Source: JAWXCH01 sp034440595 (lineage in GTDB: Bacteria > Planctomycetota > Planctomycetia > Pirellulales > JALHPA01). From it: DNA of 9,816 nucleotides. Below the pieces are notes generated by a model that worked only from the letters and a program-made list of their open reading frames with translations, made no database searches and was not told where the DNA came from. The translations under genes were made by a program, and so were the position numbers. Below are positions 6,416 through 9,816 of the stretch, one piece after another. Location: positions 1-9,816 of the forward strand of contig JAWXCH010000144.1 in the NCBI GenBank assembly GCA_034440595.1. Direction: 5' to 3'. Each line of letters starts with the position of its first letter. Positions within the stretch are counted from its first letter, which is position 1.

Positions 6416-6832
6416 ATGCCACAATCACCGATTATGGTCATTCCACAATTTTCCATCCGCCTGCTACTCATCATCATTGCCATCTGCGGCGTGGTGTTTC
6501 TCTTTGGTCGAGAGGCGCTGGCCGACAGCAGTTGGTCGGTTGGTCTGATCGCCGCGGTGATTGCCATCTTCGCGTCGCTGATGACTTATGCCGCGATTTT
6601 TTTCGCCGCCTGGTTGCTTTCGTTGCTGCCGATCTTTCAGACCAAAGGGACAGGGGTATCGCCGATCAGTGCCAGACCGCTGGCCGCAACAACTTCGACT
6701 ACCAGTTCCATTTCACCAACATTTCCAATCGCCTGGGAGCCAGCCACCGCAGCGCTATGGTCGCCTCAGCCACCATCCGACCAGAGTGGCGAACAGAACG
6801 GCGATCAAAATGACGGTACTCAATCACGGTAG
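6416..6832 (+). CDS. Small two-TM membrane protein with FSIR anchor
   Basis: A 138-residue protein of unknown function. Near the start, PQFSIRLLLIIIAICGVVFLF (10-30) is a membrane helix of the same FSxRxLLI kind as in the LRR protein at 75-497. A second hydrophobic segment (about 41-72, SVGLIAAVIA onward) forms one long or two short helices. The C-terminal 65 residues are soluble, rich in Thr, Ser, Pro, Gln and Gly, and look disordered. The start is uncertain. The ATG at 6416 keeps the FSIR motif close to the N-terminus. GAGAGGAG at 6385-6392 is too far upstream for it but well placed for a TTG at 6398 or 6404, and ATG 6434 is also possible. It is first in a row with the large membrane protein (31 nt gap to the start chosen there) and the ABC ATPase, so it is probably part of the same export or envelope complex. 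Confidence 0.65.
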   Translation: MPQSPIMVIPQFSIRLLLIIIAICGVVFLFGREALADSSWSVGLIAAVIAIFASLMTYAAIFFAAWLLSLLPIFQTKGTGVSPISARPLAATTSTTSSISPTFPIAWEPATAALWSPQPPSDQSGEQNGDQNDGTQSR

Positions 6833-6863
6833 TGCAACTCGAATTTACACCAACGGGGGCAGA

Positions 6864-9314
6864 ATGACGCTCTTCACCAAATTCCGATTGCCGCAATTCG
6901 CTATCAGTTGCATTCTTTGGCTGACGATTGCCGTAATTCTGGTAACGACTCCCGCAGTCGGTCAGGAAATCGGCTGGCAGCTCACATTGCCAGGTATCAT
7001 CGTCAATCCCAATAATCCCATAACATCAGCGGGTAAGATTTATCCGCCAACTCAACCGCCCGCTAACAATACCGGGCTGACGCTTTCCATCGACACGCGC
7101 TGGCCGATCATGGAAGGGTATCGGCCGGTACGTGTGACCGTACGGCCGACAACGCCAACTACGTTAGATCGCAGTCTGCGATTAACGTTTCGACCAGAGT
7201 CGGCGCACCCAGACGCAACACTGGGCGCGGTAACACAGGACATCGATCTGCCAGCCGGTTTCACGTCAATCCGCGCAACGATCATGGTCCCTAACCTGAC
7301 CTCGTGGACTCATTTTTCGCTCGATACCAAGGAGGATGGCCGAACTCTCACCGACCTGTCGATCGAAAGTGAACGGGGCAGCTCAATCGGGAACAACTAC
7401 GGATACGGAGGTAATTCGGTACGGAGCGGAATCCTATTTCTTTCACCGGCCGAAATCCTGCAAAGCAACGGAAACAAGATTTCCAGCAGCACCGCGGTTT
7501 TCAACCCCGGCTCCGACAACTTGTTGTCAATGACGGTGGACGGTTCTCCTCCACCTGCGAGCAGCGCATTACCTACCCCAGGAAATGTAGGATTGACTCC
7601 CTCTGGAATTATGGGCGTATCTCCTCCTGCAATTAGCAGCGGCAATCCTTACATCACGTATTGGGTATATTCCGACGGAGTCGGGCGACGCATGACCAGC
7701 GTTGAATTTGCGCCAACTCTGACTGGCATGGACGAGTTACCTGATCGCTGGATCGGTTACAGCGGGCTGAACTGCATCATTGGAAGGGTGGAGGATATCG
7801 ACGAGCTTGCCAAAAAGCATCCACGGCAGTGGCAGGCCATACGCGACTGGCTTCGCACCGGTGGCAATCTGTGCATCTATGATCTGAAGGGAAGCAGCGG
7901 CACCTGGACCAAGCTGGCTCAGTTGGAAAAGCTGCTCCAGATTTCAACCCCGTCTGCTGAACAGGCGGACGGCGATTCTAGTCCACCGACCGATCCCAAA
8001 AAACGGGGCTGGTCCAACAAACCTTCTAATTCGACTAGGATAATTTATAGCAACGGTGTTCCTGTCTATGATCGAAATGGCAACGTCACCAACCAAACAG
8101 TTATCAATAACCCTCCCTATACCGGTTACTTGGACCGCGATCTGGGATTTGGAAAAGTTGTTGCTGTCTCTACCGACGATCTCACCCAGATGACCAAGGA
8201 GCATCTGACGATCTTTGATTTGCTCAATAAGACTCTGCAGGGTCGAATGTCATGGAGCAACCGCAATGGTGTGGATCTGAATAATGAGAATGAAGACTTC
8301 TGGAACTTTTTGGTGCCAGGGGTCGGTGCCGCTCCGGTCATTGAGTTTCAATTGCTGATTACGCTGTTTGTGCTGGCCATCGGTCCCTTGAACTACTACT
8401 TGTTGCGGCGACGGCACCGGATCCAGCTCATTGTTCTAACGGTGCCTATCTGCGCCGCTCTGGTGACCGGCTGCCTGTTGCTCTATGCCCTGGTCGCCGA
8501 TGGCTTGGGAGTCAAAATGCGCAGCCGCAGCGTCACATTGATCGATCAGAGCCGGCCCGAGGTCGAGGTCACCACGCAAGGTCGACTGGGCTACTACGCC
8601 GGTCTATCCCCTTCCGGAGGCCTGAAGTTTAGCGGCACCACTGCGGTTACGCCGCTGGATGTAGAGCCCAATTTTGCTTCGCCCGCCAATGCCAATCGCA
8701 CCGTCTACTGGGAGCCGGCCGCGCCGACCGAAGATCCAGGAACACAATACCTGCGTAGCGGTTGGTTGCCTGCTCGCCAGCAATCGCAGTTGGTCACGGC
8801 GCGCGCGATCAATCGCCCAAAGAGTGCGATGGCGCTGGATATCAAGGAAAGTAGCGGCCTAGTCGAAGTGCGCAACCGCTTGGGTACAACAATCAAGCTA
8901 CTGGTGCTTTGCGATTCGCAGCAAGTATGCCACATTGGCGAGAATATTGAACAGACCGAGGCGAAGCTGATTAGCGCGACAATGCAAGACGCCATCGATA
9001 AGTTGCTTGAATACAACGACCAGCGTCACTTGCAGCTACCGCCGGGCTTTCAGCAAACTCTCCCATCCGGCGGATCGTTCGGCATGCGGCGTCGCTACAG
9101 CCACCGTTACTACGGTGGTATGAGTCAAACAAATGTATTCGCAAATGCGGACCTGATGGAAGAGGCCATCATCGAGGCGTTGGACCATCCCATGAGCGGA
9201 CACTACGAGCCTCGCACTTATATTGCCGTTGTCGAGCGACCGCCGGAAGTGGAACTAGGCCTGGACAACGTCGAGTCGGATTCCGGATTTCATTTGATTC
9301 TAGGGAAGTGGTAG
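6864..9314 (+). CDS. Large ABC-transporter-associated membrane protein, uncharacterised
   Basis: An 816-residue protein without a name I can assign. A signal peptide or N-terminal anchor spans about 1-33, with possible cleavage near AVG|QE. Residues 34-290 look like beta-rich extracytoplasmic domains, with Gly/Asn/Ser/Pro-rich linkers (171-188, 228-262). Residues 290-360 (LPDRWIGYSGLNCIIGR, then WQAIRDWLRTGGNLCIYD) resemble the glutamine-amidotransferase-like fold found in envelope proteins encoded beside ABC-2 exporters, as in the GldG-like group. Two adjacent helices follow (about 492-514, with IGPLNYYLLRRRHR after it, and 520-543). A C-terminal beta-rich domain (550-816) includes a Gly/Arg/Tyr-rich patch (735-753). 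The ATG at 6864 is chosen because it opens directly into the signal peptide and lies after the upstream stop. ATG 6810 in the same frame would overlap the upstream gene. The ABC ATPase starts 4 nt after its stop, so the two are almost certainly co-translated. Function inferred: an accessory subunit of an ABC-2 system. Confidence 0.82.
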   Translation: MTLFTKFRLPQFAISCILWLTIAVILVTTPAVGQEIGWQLTLPGIIVNPNNPITSAGKIYPPTQPPANNTGLTLSIDTRWPIMEGYRPVRVTVRPTTPTTLDRSLRLTFRPESAHPDATLGAVTQDIDLPAGFTSIRATIMVPNLTSWTHFSLDTKEDGRTLTDLSIESERGSSIGNNYGYGGNSVRSGILFLSPAEILQSNGNKISSSTAVFNPGSDNLLSMTVDGSPPPASSALPTPGNVGLTPSGIMGVSPPAISSGNPYITYWVYSDGVGRRMTSVEFAPTLTGMDELPDRWIGYSGLNCIIGRVEDIDELAKKHPRQWQAIRDWLRTGGNLCIYDLKGSSGTWTKLAQLEKLLQISTPSAEQADGDSSPPTDPKKRGWSNKPSNSTRIIYSNGVPVYDRNGNVTNQTVINNPPYTGYLDRDLGFGKVVAVSTDDLTQMTKEHLTIFDLLNKTLQGRMSWSNRNGVDLNNENEDFWNFLVPGVGAAPVIEFQLLITLFVLAIGPLNYYLLRRRHRIQLIVLTVPICAALVTGCLLLYALVADGLGVKMRSRSVTLIDQSRPEVEVTTQGRLGYYAGLSPSGGLKFSGTTAVTPLDVEPNFASPANANRTVYWEPAAPTEDPGTQYLRSGWLPARQQSQLVTARAINRPKSAMALDIKESSGLVEVRNRLGTTIKLLVLCDSQQVCHIGENIEQTEAKLISATMQDAIDKLLEYNDQRHLQLPPGFQQTLPSGGSFGMRRRYSHRYYGGMSQTNVFANADLMEEAIIEALDHPMSGHYEPRTYIAVVERPPEVELGLDNVESDSGFHLILGKW

Positions 9315-9318
9315 ACCA

Positions 9319-9816
9319 ATGGTTAGTTCAACTCGCCCGATGATTGAGCTGTATCGGCTGCAGCGCTCCTTTGGCCGGACGCGCGCGGTAAACGACGTCT
9401 CGTTTCAGGTGCAGCGCGGGCAGGTATTTGGATTTATCGGGCCTAACGGAGCCGGCAAGACGACCAGCATGCGAATTTTGGCAACGCTGGAGCAGCCCGA
9501 CGGGGGGGACGCGGCGGTCGACGGATTTTCCGTGACGGAGGATCCGGATCATGTCCGTCGTCGTCTGGGATTCATGCCAGACTACTTTGGTGTCTACCCC
9601 AATATCAACGTCTGGGAATACCTCGATTTCTTTGCCCGCGCCTACGGTCTGCGCGGTACCGAACGAGTTCGGGCACTGAACTACGTGATGGACTTCACGC
9701 AGTTGGATGGGCTGGCACAGAAGCCAATCACCGGTCTATCCAAGGGGATGAAGCAGCGGCTCTGCCTGGGCCGCACCATGATCCACGATCCGTCTGTGCT
9801 GATTCTGGATGAACCG
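9319..9816 (+). CDS. ABC-2-type transporter ATP-binding protein (5' part, cut by window edge)
   Basis: The first 166 residues of an ABC ATPase, which powers an ABC-2 exporter by ATP hydrolysis at the cytoplasmic face. Seen in order: Walker A GPNGAGKTT (41-49), a region at the Q-loop position reading GFMPDYFGVYP (84-94) with Asp88 where many ATPases have Gln or Glu, the signature LSKGMKQR (140-147), and Walker B VLILDEP (160-166), where the window ends. The NVWEYLDFFARAYGL segment (98-112) is typical of the CcmA/GldA-like ABC-2 group. The H-loop and C-terminus are missing only because of the window edge. ATG 9319 is favoured, with AGGGAA about 11 nt upstream inside the preceding gene; ATG 9340 is a second option. 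The 4-nt gap to the large membrane protein ties the two together, and a permease gene would be expected next. The cargo cannot be told from the ATPase. Confidence 0.95.
   Translation, partial: MVSSTRPMIELYRLQRSFGRTRAVNDVSFQVQRGQVFGFIGPNGAGKTTSMRILATLEQPDGGDAAVDGFSVTEDPDHVRRRLGFMPDYFGVYPNINVWEYLDFFARAYGLRGTERVRALNYVMDFTQLDGLAQKPITGLSKGMKQRLCLGRTMIHDPSVLILDEP

Noticed and set aside
6319..6813. Plus-strand open frame of 164 codons overlapping the FSIR membrane protein
   Set aside because: Its sequence is His/Arg/Ala-rich without domains, whereas the frame from 6416 gives coherent membrane helices and a known anchor motif.
6588..6863. N-terminal extension of the large membrane protein from ATG 6588
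   Set aside because: It would overlap the FSIR membrane protein almost to its end. The extra residues are Arg/Pro/Gln-rich with no hydrophobic pattern, and a clean signal peptide begins at 6864.

Overview
The window looks like chromosomal DNA of a planctomycete, most likely of the Pirellulaceae/Pirellulales type. This is inferred from protein character and not from a marker gene. Two unrelated loci encode short membrane proteins beginning with the 'FSxRxLLI' membrane anchor that is very common in that phylum. One of them continues into a planctomycete-style leucine-rich-repeat stretch. The OPT transporter, the S46 peptidase and the large ABC-associated membrane protein also have the look of planctomycete homologues. 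Base composition is moderately GC-rich. I see no rRNA, tRNA, CRISPR array, phage gene or transposase gene.

Layout: (1) 75-497, minus strand: short FSLR/LRR protein that seems to be cut off after its first repeat. (2) 498-656: divergent intergenic region. (3) 657-2996 and 3064-5214, plus strand: an OPT-family oligopeptide transporter followed 67 nt later by a secreted S46 dipeptidyl-peptidase. Together they make a plausible two-gene peptide-scavenging unit: the peptidase releases dipeptides in the periplasm and the transporter takes up short peptides. (4) 5215-5395: the gap between convergent genes, holding two near-identical 25-nt units in inverted orientation. Each contains a perfect 7-bp hairpin, giving a REP/REPIN-like doublet. 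(5) 6288-5396, minus strand: a small zincin-like metallopeptidase followed by a small lipoprotein, probably co-transcribed. (6) 6289-6415: divergent promoter region with a 14-nt palindrome. (7) 6416-9816, plus strand: a small FSIR membrane protein, a large signal-peptide-bearing two-TM protein, and the first 166 codons of an ABC-2-type ATPase starting 4 nt after it. This is an operon for a multi-component exporter or envelope machine that continues past the window edge.

The items most worth a second look are the inverted REP-like pair at 5224-5371, the large uncharacterised protein (6864-9314) tied to an ABC ATPase, and the adjacency of the S46 peptidase (active-site signature predicting DPP7-like specificity) with the OPT transporter. 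Nothing here is a clearly new defence or mobile system. The remaining observations are modest.
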